Source of the DNA: Dolichospermum sp. UHCC 0259
GTDB taxonomy: Bacteria; Cyanobacteriota; Cyanobacteriia; Cyanobacteriales; Nostocaceae
NCBI RefSeq assembly: GCF_009711935.1
Contig: NZ_VIKX01000264.1
Coordinates: forward strand, 1 to 64,000
DNA: 64,000 nucleotides
Direction: 5' to 3'
The notes under the pieces were generated by a model. The model was not told where the DNA came from, did no database searches, and saw nothing but the letters and a program-made list of their open reading frames with translations. Each line of letters begins with the position of its first letter. Position 1 is the first letter of the stretch. Positions 24,664 to 33,989 of the stretch are shown one piece after another. Position numbers and translations under genes: made by a program.

Positions 24664-26061
24664 ATGAGTGATATAATACTGTTAATTAGTGCTGCATTGG
24701 TATTTGGAGCTATTATATCTGACTGGAAAACTGGTATTCCAATTGGCTTATACACAGGTTTTCTGCAAGACCCCTTAAGAAAAATCATACCCGAACAGCC
24801 AGTTGCTTTAAACTTACTAATAGTAGGTATATTTCTATTAACAGCTTTATCGGCAATAGTTAAATTTAGAAGATTTAGTTTATCGGAAGTTTTTCAAAAT
24901 TATTCAAACTTACTAAATTTATTAAAAATTTTCATTTTATTTGTATTTTTACAGGCTTTAAACGCCTTTTTGAGAACAAATTCACCCGTAGTTCCCATAT
25001 TGGGTATTCTTTCGTATTTACTTCCATTATTTGCTATTTGCCTGACATCTTATTATTTCTATAATGCTCGAGACCTGGAAAAGTTAGTATTAAGTTATAT
25101 CTTAATAAATATTGTTATTGCTTGTAGCATCTATCTTGAATGGTCCAATCTTGTAAACTGGGAAATACTCAAACCCATTGGCAAGGCTTTAACTATTACT
25201 GATAGTCGCATTAGCGGGGGGATTTTAATATCTCATGCGGGCATCATGCGTACTTCTGAAGTTGCCGCATGGCATATGGGTAGCGGTATTTGTGCAACCT
25301 GCCTACTTTTTTTGTCAGGTAGCTACAAAAAATTAAATCTGATAGCATTACCAACTGTGATGCTATTATTTAGCGCTGGGTTACTAACTGGTCGTCGTAA
25401 ATTTGTCGTTACGGTCATTACTTTTCTGCTCTCTTACTTAATACTATATATTTTGACTTCTCTGTCTATCAGCAAAAAGATGTCTCTTCAGCCATTGATA
25501 ATATTGATGTTTTGCTTATTATTAGGATCAATAGCACTAAACTCAATATTAGATACTGATTCCTTTCAAGCTTACACCACCAGAGGTGAGATATCTGTCA
25601 ATGATGTGCAAGACCGCTTTAGTGGGCTAGGTCTAAGTTCGATACAATGGGCGCTTAATTACGATAACTGGATGGGTTTCGGTGCTGGTATTGTCAGTGG
25701 AGGCAGTCAATATGCTGCTGGTGAATCCTATACACTCGTGGCAGGTGCTGGAGAAGCAGGTTTAGGTAAAATAATTATCGAATTAGGAATCCCAGGATTT
25801 CTTTTGTGTGTAGTTATTGTTTATGTGTTGACTCAATATTTATGGAAAATACTGAAGATAACGCATCAATATGACAGTAAAATTGGCTCTCTTACCAATG
25901 GGGTCTTAGCATTTCAAATAGCCAACTTTGCTGTATTTACCAGTGCGGCTCAGATATATGGAGATCCTTTTGTTTTGAGCATTCAAGGATTTTGTATGGG
26001 TTTTGCTTTTACCTCATGGAAACTTATTGCTCGCAAAGTCTTTAATAGGAATATGTCGTAA
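24664..26061 (+). CDS. O-antigen/exopolysaccharide polymerase-like membrane protein (Wzy candidate)
   Basis: A polytopic membrane protein of about 465 residues. Start at the ATG at 24664 is preferred because AGGAA at 24651 is nine bases away; a TTG three bases earlier is in frame. Around eleven hydrophobic segments are visible. Between them lies a long non-membrane loop (about residues 295-365) rich in Gly and Ser, the usual place of the catalytic loop in Wzy/WaaL-type proteins, and FSAGLLTGRRKFVV is a typical arginine-containing turn. Sequence similarity in this family is poor, so Wzy is assigned by topology and context. It would join repeat units on the periplasmic side. Confidence 0.7.
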   Translation: MSDIILLISAALVFGAIISDWKTGIPIGLYTGFLQDPLRKIIPEQPVALNLLIVGIFLLTALSAIVKFRRFSLSEVFQNYSNLLNLLKIFILFVFLQALNAFLRTNSPVVPILGILSYLLPLFAICLTSYYFYNARDLEKLVLSYILINIVIACSIYLEWSNLVNWEILKPIGKALTITDSRISGGILISHAGIMRTSEVAAWHMGSGICATCLLFLSGSYKKLNLIALPTVMLLFSAGLLTGRRKFVVTVITFLLSYLILYILTSLSISKKMSLQPLIILMFCLLLGSIALNSILDTDSFQAYTTRGEISVNDVQDRFSGLGLSSIQWALNYDNWMGFGAGIVSGGSQYAAGESYTLVAGAGEAGLGKIIIELGIPGFLLCVVIVYVLTQYLWKILKITHQYDSKIGSLTNGVLAFQIANFAVFTSAAQIYGDPFVLSIQGFCMGFAFTSWKLIARKVFNRNMS

Positions 26062-26136
26062 TTAATTCACTTGATAATCTCAATACCTGAATCTGCTGAG
26101 ATTGACGCTTACTGAGTAACTCTATAATTTTTTTCG

Positions 26137-27045
26137 ATGAAGATAATTAACCAGTTTACATTACCCATCAGCATTATTATTCCCACATATCAACGGGAAA
26201 AAGTATTAATTGATACATTGAACTACATTTTCGCTCTACCTGTGAAAGCAACAGAAATAATTGTTGTAGATCAAACATATCAGCATGAGCCTGAAATTGA
26301 CCGTCAACTTACAGAATGGCACGAGCATGGTCAGATTCTCCTAATCAGACTATCTCAGCCATCAATTCCCTACGCCATGAATGAAGGATTATTAGCGGCT
26401 AAGTGCGAGATTGCACTTTATCTCGACGATGATATTATCCCCGACCCAGAACTTGTCTCAGCTCATTGGCAAGCCCATCAAGAATATCAAGACGTAATTG
26501 TAGCTGGAAGGGTAATTCAACCATGGGAAGAAGATCAAGAGATTTCAACTACAAAAAGCCCATTTGCGTCCACAGAGAGTGAGTGGAAAGAACAATTTAT
26601 GGGTGGCAATTTCTCCATTAATGTCAGACAAATTATTGATTTAGGCGGCTTTGATGAGAACTTTGTTAAAGTTGCCTATCAATTTGAGGCAGAGTTTGCC
26701 TATCGTTTTCGTCAGACTGGAGGAAGAATTAGATTTGAACCGTCAGCTTGCATTCATCATCTCAAAGTAAATTCTGGAGGTACTAGAAGTCATGGTCATC
26801 ATCTAACCACATGGTTACCCAACCATACCGTAGGTGATTACTATTATCTCTTGCGTGCAAAAGGTATGCGTGGACGCTTTAGTAAAATGCTTGCTCGACC
26901 ATTTCGCTCCATTATAAATCGTCATCATCTTTCCCATCCTTGGTGGATTCCGCTGACTTTGATAGCTGAGATTAGAGGTATGCTCTGGGCTTTATCTTTG
27001 TTTCGCCAGGGTCCGTCATATATTGATCGCCATATAAGTGGTTAA
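26137..27045 (+). CDS. Glycosyltransferase family 2
   Basis: In this 302-residue protein, LPISIIIPTYQREKVLIDTL starts the GT-A domain, EIIVVDQTYQHE stands where the DDGS motif normally occurs, IALYLDDDIIPDP is the metal site (DDD), and FMGGNFSINVRQIIDLGGFD is the acceptor-side motif. FEAEFAYRFRQTGG is the ED region. The tail WALSLFRQGPSYI is common in sugar transferases of cyanobacterial EPS loci. It is preceded by the polymerase candidate and followed by two GT4 genes in the same direction. Confidence 0.88.
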   Translation: MKIINQFTLPISIIIPTYQREKVLIDTLNYIFALPVKATEIIVVDQTYQHEPEIDRQLTEWHEHGQILLIRLSQPSIPYAMNEGLLAAKCEIALYLDDDIIPDPELVSAHWQAHQEYQDVIVAGRVIQPWEEDQEISTTKSPFASTESEWKEQFMGGNFSINVRQIIDLGGFDENFVKVAYQFEAEFAYRFRQTGGRIRFEPSACIHHLKVNSGGTRSHGHHLTTWLPNHTVGDYYYLLRAKGMRGRFSKMLARPFRSIINRHHLSHPWWIPLTLIAEIRGMLWALSLFRQGPSYIDRHISG

Positions 27046-27081
27046 AATAATTCAATCCTAATTTGAGGCTATCGCTAGTTA

Positions 27082-28275
27082 ATGTCTTCTATTCCCAAGG
27101 TTTTAATCGTTGCTACTCATCCTATCCAATATCAAGTTCCTTGGTTCCAAGCTTTAGCTCAAAGAAATGATCTAAAACTAGAGGTTTTATTTTTATCAAT
27201 CTTAGATGCTCAACAGCAAGGAACTGGTTTTGGTATTGCTTTTGAATGGGATATTCCTCTACTAGAAGGATATCAATGGTCTGTTGCCAAAGAATATTTG
27301 CATAAAACAGGATACAGTGGTTTCTTATCCCAATACCTCTCCCATCCCGTTCGACTAATTCAAGATTTGCAGCCAGATATTGTAATTTTAACTGGTTGGC
27401 AAACTCTGCCATTAATTCAATTATTAGGAGCTTGCAAATTTTTAAGTATTCCTTGTATGGTTCGTGGTGAATCTAACAATTTGAAACCTCGACCTATTTG
27501 GGTACGTTTAATTCATCAGCAATTGCTAAGACTTTATGATGCTTTTTTAGTGATTGGTAATAACAATCGTCTTTTTTATATTGAAAACGGTGTACCTAAA
27601 CGCAAGCTTTTTTCTTGTCCTTACTTTATTGATAATCAACGTTTTGAAATATCATCTGAGCATCTACAACCCCACAGAGATGAAATTCGTGACCATTGGC
27701 AAATCGAAAGTGCCGCAGTTTGTTTTTGCTATGTTGGTAAGCTAGAGAACAAGAAACGAATTTTTGACTTGCTTGAGGCTCTACGGCTGCTAAAAGTGCG
27801 ATCAACTACTTCCTCTGTTCACTTATTGATTGTTGGTACAGGCGAATTGATGAATGAAGCTCAAAGCTTTGTAGAAAAATATCAACTATCGGTAACCTTT
27901 GCAGGCTTTCTTAATCAGAGTGAGATTGCTAAAGCTTATGTAGCTTCTGATTGCTTAGTTTTACCTTCTGACTATGGCGAAACTTGGGGATTAGTGGTAA
28001 ACGAAGCAATGGCTTGTGGTTTACCTGCTATAGTTAGCGATCGTGTTGGTTGTGCAAGTGATCTTATTGAATCTGGTGTAACGGGAAAGGTTTTTCCCTT
28101 TGGAGATACAGTTGTATTAAGCCAGATAATCGAACTAGCTAGTGTTGATATTACACAACTTCAAGAAATGGGAAAAAATGCCCGCCAACGAATATTTGAT
28201 CGGTATTCAATAACCCAATTGGTAGCAGGAACTTTAGCATCTATTCAGTATTTGAGGTTGGATTCAAAACAGTAA
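27082..28275 (+). CDS. Glycosyltransferase family 4
   Basis: In this 397-residue GT-B enzyme, VLIVATHPIQYQVPWFQAL is the N-terminal lobe entry seen in a subgroup of cyanobacterial GT4 proteins, and FCYVGKLENKKRIFDLLEAL starts the donor lobe. LLIVGTGELMNEA follows, and LPSDYGETWGLVVNEAMACG holds the E-x7-E motif. It probably uses a nucleotide sugar and retains the anomeric configuration, as GT4 members do. Only six bases separate it from the next GT4, so both are translated from one mRNA. Confidence 0.9.
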   Translation: MSSIPKVLIVATHPIQYQVPWFQALAQRNDLKLEVLFLSILDAQQQGTGFGIAFEWDIPLLEGYQWSVAKEYLHKTGYSGFLSQYLSHPVRLIQDLQPDIVILTGWQTLPLIQLLGACKFLSIPCMVRGESNNLKPRPIWVRLIHQQLLRLYDAFLVIGNNNRLFYIENGVPKRKLFSCPYFIDNQRFEISSEHLQPHRDEIRDHWQIESAAVCFCYVGKLENKKRIFDLLEALRLLKVRSTTSSVHLLIVGTGELMNEAQSFVEKYQLSVTFAGFLNQSEIAKAYVASDCLVLPSDYGETWGLVVNEAMACGLPAIVSDRVGCASDLIESGVTGKVFPFGDTVVLSQIIELASVDITQLQEMGKNARQRIFDRYSITQLVAGTLASIQYLRLDSKQ

Positions 28276-28281
28276 AAACTT

Positions 28282-29445
28282 ATGAATAAAAATAATCTTC
28301 ACCTCTGGTTTCCGAACATATTTGAATTTACAGGGGGTATTCAAACATACTGCTGTTTCTTCCTCCAAGCCATTCAGAATATCTACCCTGATACTGATTA
28401 TGATATCTTTATCAAACATGATAGACATTCCTCACCCAACTTCTCGACCATAGCCCCTACTAGGTTTCACCTTGCTGGATCTATACCATTACCACTGAGA
28501 ACAGTTGCATTTGCAGCCCAGTTAATTGGTTGGGGAATCTGGAAACGCCCAAATCTAATCATTACCGGACACCTAAATTTTACTGTTGCAGCCTACTGGC
28601 TAAAACGGTTGACAAATATCCCTTATTGGACTAGTGCTTATGGTATCGAAGCCTGGGATATCAAAAACTCAGCTTTGCAAACAGCTTTACATCATGCAGA
28701 CCTGATTTTAGCAATTAGCAGTTACACACGCGATCGCCTCATCAAAGAACAAAACCTCGACCCAAATAAAGTTGTTATTTTACCATGCCAGTTTGATCCA
28801 AGTCGCTTTCAACCAGCCCCAAAACCTACTTATTTATTAGAAAAATATGGACTAAGGCGGGAACAACCTATAGTATTAACTGTAGCTCGACTAGCAGAGG
28901 TTGAACGCTATAAGGGTTATGACCAAATTCTTCAAGCACTTCCTCAAATTCGTCAGCAAATTCCCGATATTCATTACATTCTTGTGGGTAAAGGAAATGA
29001 CGAGACTAGAATTAAGCAATTAATTACCCAACTCGGATTACAAGATTGTGTCACCTTAGCTGGATTTGTTCCTGATGAACAACTGTGTGATTATTACAAT
29101 CTCTGTGATGTTTTTGCTATGCCCAGTAAAAAAGAAGGATTTGGTATTGTCTATTTAGAAGCATTAGCTTGCGGTAAACCTGTTTTGGGAGGTAATCAAG
29201 ATGGTGCAGTTGATGCTCTTTGTCATGGTAAGCTGGGAGCGTTGGTAAATCCTGATAATGTAGATGAAATTGCTAAAACTATTATTCAGATTTTACAGGG
29301 TACATATCCTCATTCTTTAATGTATCAGCCAGAATCTTTACGTCAACAGGTTATTGATACTTTTGGTCTTGAGCAGTTTCAGAAAACTTTGGCTGGATAT
29401 TTGCATGATTATAATGGCTGGCAACCAGTTAAATCCAATGATTGA
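28282..29445 (+). CDS. Glycosyltransferase family 4
   Basis: In this 387-residue GT-B enzyme, the N-lobe has EFTGGIQTYCCFFLQAIQ with the glycine pair of the acceptor loop. The donor lobe begins LTVARLAEVERYKGYDQIL, then YILVGKGNDETRI, and ends with AMPSKKEGFGIVYLEALACG (E-x7-E). The sequence is close to mannosyl- or glucosyltransferases of EPS loci, but the sugar cannot be named. A 29-base gap leads to the second asparagine synthase gene. Confidence 0.9.
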   Translation: MNKNNLHLWFPNIFEFTGGIQTYCCFFLQAIQNIYPDTDYDIFIKHDRHSSPNFSTIAPTRFHLAGSIPLPLRTVAFAAQLIGWGIWKRPNLIITGHLNFTVAAYWLKRLTNIPYWTSAYGIEAWDIKNSALQTALHHADLILAISSYTRDRLIKEQNLDPNKVVILPCQFDPSRFQPAPKPTYLLEKYGLRREQPIVLTVARLAEVERYKGYDQILQALPQIRQQIPDIHYILVGKGNDETRIKQLITQLGLQDCVTLAGFVPDEQLCDYYNLCDVFAMPSKKEGFGIVYLEALACGKPVLGGNQDGAVDALCHGKLGALVNPDNVDEIAKTIIQILQGTYPHSLMYQPESLRQQVIDTFGLEQFQKTLAGYLHDYNGWQPVKSND

Positions 29446-29474
29446 AGTGAAATTTTATATCGTAAAGATTAACT

Positions 29475-31361
29475 ATGTGCGGAATTGCAGGCATTATTAA
29501 CCTAAATCCCAATGATGGGAATTTAGAAGCAAAAATCGAAAAGATGCAAACTGCACTAAAACATCGTAGTCCCGATGATGCAGGTATTTATATTTCAACT
29601 GACAAACAAGCAGCTTTAGCTCATACTCGACTTTCTATTCTTGATCTCAGTTCCGCTGGACATCAACCCATGTCTACCAATGACGGACGATATTCAATTA
29701 CTTTCAACGGAGAAATATATAACTTTCAACAACTACGAGAAAATTTAATTGCTCAAGGTGAAAAATTTCATTCTCAAACAGATACAGAAGTAATTCTTAA
29801 ACTTTATCAAAGAATCGGTTCTGACTGTGTCCAACATTTACGAGGAATGTTTGCTTTTGCCATTTGGGATGATTTAGAAAAAACTTGTTTTTTAGCTCGT
29901 GACCCTTTAGGAATTAAGCCACTTTACTATTACCAATTAGGTACAACTTTAGTATTTGCTTCCGAACTCAGAGCAGTTTTAGCATCTGGTTTACCTGCAA
30001 TTAATATGAGTGTGGAAGGATTATATGGTTATTTAACAACCGGTTCAGTTCCCGAACCATACACCCTAATCGCTGACATCCATTGTTTATCCGCTGGTAA
30101 TTGGCTATATTGGCAGAATGGAAATATTACTAAAAAACAATATTGGCAAATAAATTTTACTCCTGAAAAAATTTCTCCTCCAGAAGCGCAAGAAATAGTC
30201 CATACAGCTTTATTTGATTCTATTAAACATCATTTTATTAGTGATGTACCAGTGGGAATTTTCCTCAGTGGTGGTATTGACTCCACAACCATTCTCGCTT
30301 TAGCAACCCAAACCCAACAATCGCAATTATCTACCTACTCCATAACTTTTGCTGAATCAGAATTCAATGAAGGAGAATTAGCTCAAAAAATCGCTAATCA
30401 TTTTGGTACAAAACACACAGAATATCAAGTTACATCATCCTTTGCTAAGAGCATATTACCCGATTTCCTCGCAGCAATTGATCAACCGAGTATTGATGGC
30501 TTTAATACATTTTGTGTCTCTAAAGTTGCCCATGACAATGGCATGAAAGTAGTATTATCAGGTTTAGGAGGAGATGAAATATTTGGTGGATATCAGTCTT
30601 TTCAAAAAGTTCCCCAAATGGTTGCATGGGGTAAAAAACTAAATACATTACCTTTCTTGCGTACAGGTTTGGGTCTAGGATTGGAACGTTGGGGAACTTC
30701 ACCAAAAATAAAACGATTGGGTGACTTTTTAAAACAACCTCCTACTTTCGCTTCTGCTTATAATACTTTTCGCGGTATTTTTTCTCATCAAGAAGCTTGT
30801 ATCATTATTAATCAATTATCAATAAGCATCCCAATATTACCCCCCTTAGTCCCCCCTTATCAAGGGGGGAAACCGGAATCTACTTCCCTCCCCTCAGTCA
30901 CTTTCCAGGAAGGGAAACCGGAGTCTAGTTCCCTCCCCTTAGCAAGGGGAGGGTTAGGGTGGGATTCTACTTCAGAAGATGAAGTCAGCTTTTTAGAATT
31001 AAGTCGCTATATGCGTAATCAATTACTGCGAGATAGTGATGTTATGAGCATGAACTGGGGTTTAGAATTGCGTGTGCCTTTTGTGGATAAAGTTCTATTA
31101 GAAGCTGTTGCACCAATTCCTAGTAGTATTCGTTTAGAGCAGGGGAAAAAACTTTTAACCCAAGCAATTACAGAAGTACCTGATTGGGTAATAAATAGAC
31201 CCAAAAAAGGCTTTTCTTTTCCCTTTGAAAGTTGGATGGATAGTGAATTTGGTGATTATTTCCAAAACCTAAATATTCCCCCAAATATATCTCTCACTCC
31301 CTGGTATCGTCGTTGGAGTTTAGCAATATTGAAACATTGGTGGGAGCAGATTAAATCATGA
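29475..31361 (+). CDS. asnB: Asparagine synthase-like glutamine amidotransferase, copy 2, carrying a repeat insertion
   Basis: A 628-residue class II glutamine amidotransferase. MCGIAGI gives the N-terminal Cys, FNGEIYNFQQL and QTDTEVILKLY are glutaminase motifs, LSGGIDSTTIL is the PP-loop, SGLGGDEIFGGY the synthetase loop, and LELRVPFVDKVLLE the conserved C-terminal segment. Residues about 455-498 are not family sequence: they are Pro/Gly/Ser-rich and encoded by a palindromic repeat (30841-30970) inserted in frame between two helices. Catalytic residues are outside the insert, so activity may be kept. It is only distantly similar to copy 1. Stop overlaps the next start by four bases. Confidence 0.88.
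   Translation: MCGIAGIINLNPNDGNLEAKIEKMQTALKHRSPDDAGIYISTDKQAALAHTRLSILDLSSAGHQPMSTNDGRYSITFNGEIYNFQQLRENLIAQGEKFHSQTDTEVILKLYQRIGSDCVQHLRGMFAFAIWDDLEKTCFLARDPLGIKPLYYYQLGTTLVFASELRAVLASGLPAINMSVEGLYGYLTTGSVPEPYTLIADIHCLSAGNWLYWQNGNITKKQYWQINFTPEKISPPEAQEIVHTALFDSIKHHFISDVPVGIFLSGGIDSTTILALATQTQQSQLSTYSITFAESEFNEGELAQKIANHFGTKHTEYQVTSSFAKSILPDFLAAIDQPSIDGFNTFCVSKVAHDNGMKVVLSGLGGDEIFGGYQSFQKVPQMVAWGKKLNTLPFLRTGLGLGLERWGTSPKIKRLGDFLKQPPTFASAYNTFRGIFSHQEACIIINQLSISIPILPPLVPPYQGGKPESTSLPSVTFQEGKPESSSLPLARGGLGWDSTSEDEVSFLELSRYMRNQLLRDSDVMSMNWGLELRVPFVDKVLLEAVAPIPSSIRLEQGKKLLTQAITEVPDWVINRPKKGFSFPFESWMDSEFGDYFQNLNIPPNISLTPWYRRWSLAILKHWWEQIKS
30841..30970 (+). repeat. Palindromic interspersed repeat inserted in frame in asnB copy 2
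   Basis: Contains CCCCCCTTATCAAGGGGGG, then two diverged units with GGGAAACCGGA(A/G)TCTA, and a final palindrome around CCCTCCCCTTAGCAAGGGGA. The composition (C-rich/G-rich palindromes) differs sharply from the surrounding gene. It adds about 43 residues without stop codons, containing LVPPYQGGKPEST and LARGGLGWDST. Confidence 0.85.
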
Positions 31362-32584
31362 AAGTTCTCCATATAATTCCTTCTGTTGCGACTATTCGCG
31401 GCGGTCCTAGTCAGGCAGTTTTAGAAATGGTTAAAGCCTTAAATAATTTAAATATTGAGGCTGAAATTGCCACAACCAACGATAATGGAACAGAGTTACT
31501 AAATGTACCTCTAGGAAAATGTACAGATTATCAACAAGTTCCCGTTTGGTTCTTTTCGCGGTTTTCTCCCCCTATACACCCATTGAGAGAGTTTGCTTTT
31601 TCTAGAGAATTAACTATTTGGTTATGGCAAAATATTCGTAATTATGACTTGTTACATATTCATGCTATTTTTTCTTATAGTTCTACTATAGCAATGGCGA
31701 TCGCCCGCATTCAAAAAATTCCTTACATCATTCGTCCTCTAGGACAACTGTGTACATGGTCTTTAAAGCAAAGTGCCATGAAAAAGCAACTATATCTCAG
31801 AATTATTGAAAAATCTAATCTTAATCATAGTCAATCAATTCATTTTACTTCCGAAGCAGAACAACAAGAAGCTTCACTATTGAATTTAACCTCTTCAAGT
31901 TTTGTTCTTCCTCATGGACTTTCCATTCCAGCGATAATTCCTAATGCTTATCAACGGCTGCGACAACAATTTAATCTACCAGTAGATGAACCAATTATTT
32001 TATTTTTATCTCGCTTACATCCCAAAAAAGGATTAGATTACTTAATTCCCGCATTAGGAAAAATATCTCATCACCGATTTACATTTATTTTAGCAGGTAG
32101 CGGTGAACCAGATTATGAAAATGAAATTAAATCACTTTTAGTTTCTGAGGGAATTGAAAACCGTACCCATTTTACTGGATTTGTCCAAGGAGAAACCAAG
32201 GATTTATTAATGCAAGGAGCAGACTTATTTGCACTGACTTCCTATTCCGAAAACTTTGGTATATCAGTTATAGAATCTCTAGCTGCGGGTACTCCAGTTA
32301 TAATTACACCTGGTGTCGCTTTATCTGATATTGTTGCTCAACAACAAATTGGCTATGTTGAACAACTGGATGTAGATGAGATAGCTACTGCTATTCAGCA
32401 TTTCTTAGATCAGCCTCAAGAATTGAAAAACATGGGCGATTCCTACGGAGCGCTAGTTCCCTCCGGGACGCTTTGCGAACGCTATCGCGCCAGGCAGTTT
32501 ATTTTAGAAAATTACACATGGGATAGTATTGCATTAAGAATGATTTCAGTATATAAGGATTTACTTTTGAAAATATCAATTTGA
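31358..32584 (+). CDS. Glycosyltransferase family 4, carrying a short repeat insertion
   Basis: In this 408-residue protein, HIIPSVATIRGGPSQAVLEM is the N-lobe with the GG loop, FLSRLHPKKGLDYLIPAL starts the donor lobe, and FILAGSGEPDYE and LTSYSENFGISVIESLAAGT (E-x7-E) follow. Near residue 361 the normal helix LKNMGD...RARQFILENYTW is interrupted by about 16 extra residues encoded by an interspersed repeat (32440-32487). The insert lies in the C-terminal helical part away from the donor site, so the enzyme may still fold. It begins by ATGA overlap with asnB. Confidence 0.9.
   Translation: MKVLHIIPSVATIRGGPSQAVLEMVKALNNLNIEAEIATTNDNGTELLNVPLGKCTDYQQVPVWFFSRFSPPIHPLREFAFSRELTIWLWQNIRNYDLLHIHAIFSYSSTIAMAIARIQKIPYIIRPLGQLCTWSLKQSAMKKQLYLRIIEKSNLNHSQSIHFTSEAEQQEASLLNLTSSSFVLPHGLSIPAIIPNAYQRLRQQFNLPVDEPIILFLSRLHPKKGLDYLIPALGKISHHRFTFILAGSGEPDYENEIKSLLVSEGIENRTHFTGFVQGETKDLLMQGADLFALTSYSENFGISVIESLAAGTPVIITPGVALSDIVAQQQIGYVEQLDVDEIATAIQHFLDQPQELKNMGDSYGALVPSGTLCERYRARQFILENYTWDSIALRMISVYKDLLLKISI
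32440..32487 (+). repeat. Interspersed repeat inserted in frame in a GT4 gene
   Basis: The 48 bases include TACGGAGCGCTAGTTCCCTC, then CGGGACGCTTTGCGAACGC, a form of the widespread cyanobacterial element with GGAGCGCTA...GGGACGCT..GCGAACGC. Length is a multiple of three and it encodes SYGALVPSGTLCERY. Related pieces occur at about 60499-60530 (GTTCGCGTAGCGTCTCCGAA). Confidence 0.85.
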
Positions 32585-32654
32585 TAGGAAATTTGAAACC
32601 CAAATTATAGATGTGTTAAAATATAAATACTGATTATTCTCTGTAGAGAGAACT

Positions 32655-33464
32655 ATGATTAAAAATTTTACCCAAGAAAATGTCAGTCAAACATTAGAAC
32701 AGAGAAAGAAAGAAGCATTGCAAATTGCCCAAAAATGTCAGGAAATTCTCTTAGAAAATGGAGCGCAGGAAGTAATATTATTTGGTTCTTTATCAGGTGA
32801 AAGTCCTTGGCATTGGCAATCTGATTTAGATTTAGCTGTGAGCGGAATGTCAGAACAACAACGATGGGATGCTTATTCCATCTTGGAAAAAATTACACCT
32901 CATTGGTTAAAAATAGACTTAGTAGCATTAGAAGAAATTCCAAACTTTGTCCGTCGTCGCATTCTCAAAGAAAAACCGATGCCTACTAATAACTATTTAG
33001 CACTAAAAACTCGGATCGAAGATGAAATGATGGCTTTAGAGCAAAATTTTCAAGCTTTAAATCAATTAATTACTCAAGCAGAAAGTATTCCAGAAATTGC
33101 TCTCACTCCTGCTTTATCTAGTTATATTTGTGATTTTTATACCGCTTGTGAGCGAATTAGTGAGCGAGTCGCTGTAAGCTTGGATGGAGGAATGCCAAAA
33201 ACACAGAATTGGCATGAACAATTATTATTACAAGTAGCAGAAGTTGGCGGAAAAAATCGTCCACCCTTATGGCAAGGTTCGTTGTTGTTACAACTAAATG
33301 ATTATCGAAAATTTAGACATTTAGCACGTCATAGTTATAATCTGCAACTCCGCAAGGAAAGAGTATGGGAATTAGCAAACCAGATAGAATCAGTGATGGA
33401 AAAAATAAAAATAGCGATCGCCCTTTTCAATAATTGGTTAGAATCTCAAGCACAAGACATATAA
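32655..33464 (+). CDS. Fused MNT nucleotidyltransferase-HEPN protein
   Basis: In this 269-residue protein, residues about 20-110 are a minimal nucleotidyltransferase: VILFGSLSGES followed by SDLDLAV gives the GS...SDxDL pattern, and KIDLVALEEI the third Asp. Residues about 120-265 are a HEPN/HepT-like helical domain with LNDYRKFRHLARHSYN, which contains the R-x4-H ribonuclease motif (RHLARH). Elsewhere these two domains are separate genes forming the MntA-HepT toxin-antitoxin pair, where MNT AMPylates and silences the HEPN RNase. Here both sit in one chain, so the balance would be intramolecular. It lies directly downstream of the GT4 gene and faces a DUF29 gene tail to tail. Confidence 0.82.
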   Translation: MIKNFTQENVSQTLEQRKKEALQIAQKCQEILLENGAQEVILFGSLSGESPWHWQSDLDLAVSGMSEQQRWDAYSILEKITPHWLKIDLVALEEIPNFVRRRILKEKPMPTNNYLALKTRIEDEMMALEQNFQALNQLITQAESIPEIALTPALSSYICDFYTACERISERVAVSLDGGMPKTQNWHEQLLLQVAEVGGKNRPPLWQGSLLLQLNDYRKFRHLARHSYNLQLRKERVWELANQIESVMEKIKIAIALFNNWLESQAQDI

Positions 33465-33473
33465 TTCACGAAT

Positions 33474-33935
33474 TTATAATTCTTCCCAAAACTTGTTAGT
33501 TAATATAGCATCTACATCATTGGGAAATGGACAAAGATTGGAAAAATAAACATCAGGATAACTATCTTTGACATTTTCCAATGCCATTTCATAACTTTTA
33601 ACGAAAATCTCTCTCAAAAAAGTTTTCAAACTTGGTGAATCTTCTAATTCAATTTGTAATCTTTGGCGAAAATTCCGTATTTCAATTTCCCAACCTCGAT
33701 AACAGTCTGACATTGGTACATAACACCGTTTTAATAAATGTTCTAGTAACCGCACCAAAAAACTCCTGACTGCTTTACGCTGACTTTTGCCCAAAGATTC
33801 TACCTCTTCAATTAAATTCTCCCAATCTAAATTATCATGATCTCGCGTTTTTAACTTGTTAAGTGTATCTTCAATCCAGAGAGAAAAATCCTGTTCATAA
33901 AGATTTTTTACTGATTTTACTGATGTTTTACTCAT
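33474..33935 (-). CDS. DUF29 family protein
   Basis: The 153-residue protein has YEQDFSLWIEDTLNKLK, LDWENLIEEVESLGKSQRKA and LVRLLEHLLKRCY. It ends FPNDVDAILTNKFW, a less typical C-terminus than in the other three members. It is the only gene on the minus strand in the left 40 kb and converges on the MNT-HEPN gene with a 9-base gap. The short gap and opposite direction make antisense overlap of the two transcripts likely. Function unknown. Confidence 0.85.
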   Translation of the reverse strand: MSKTSVKSVKNLYEQDFSLWIEDTLNKLKTRDHDNLDWENLIEEVESLGKSQRKAVRSFLVRLLEHLLKRCYVPMSDCYRGWEIEIRNFRQRLQIELEDSPSLKTFLREIFVKSYEMALENVKDSYPDVYFSNLCPFPNDVDAILTNKFWEEL

Positions 33936-33989
33936 AGTTGATATGGGCGGTTTATTTTGGCTGTATTATAGCATTATATTTTAAATATA

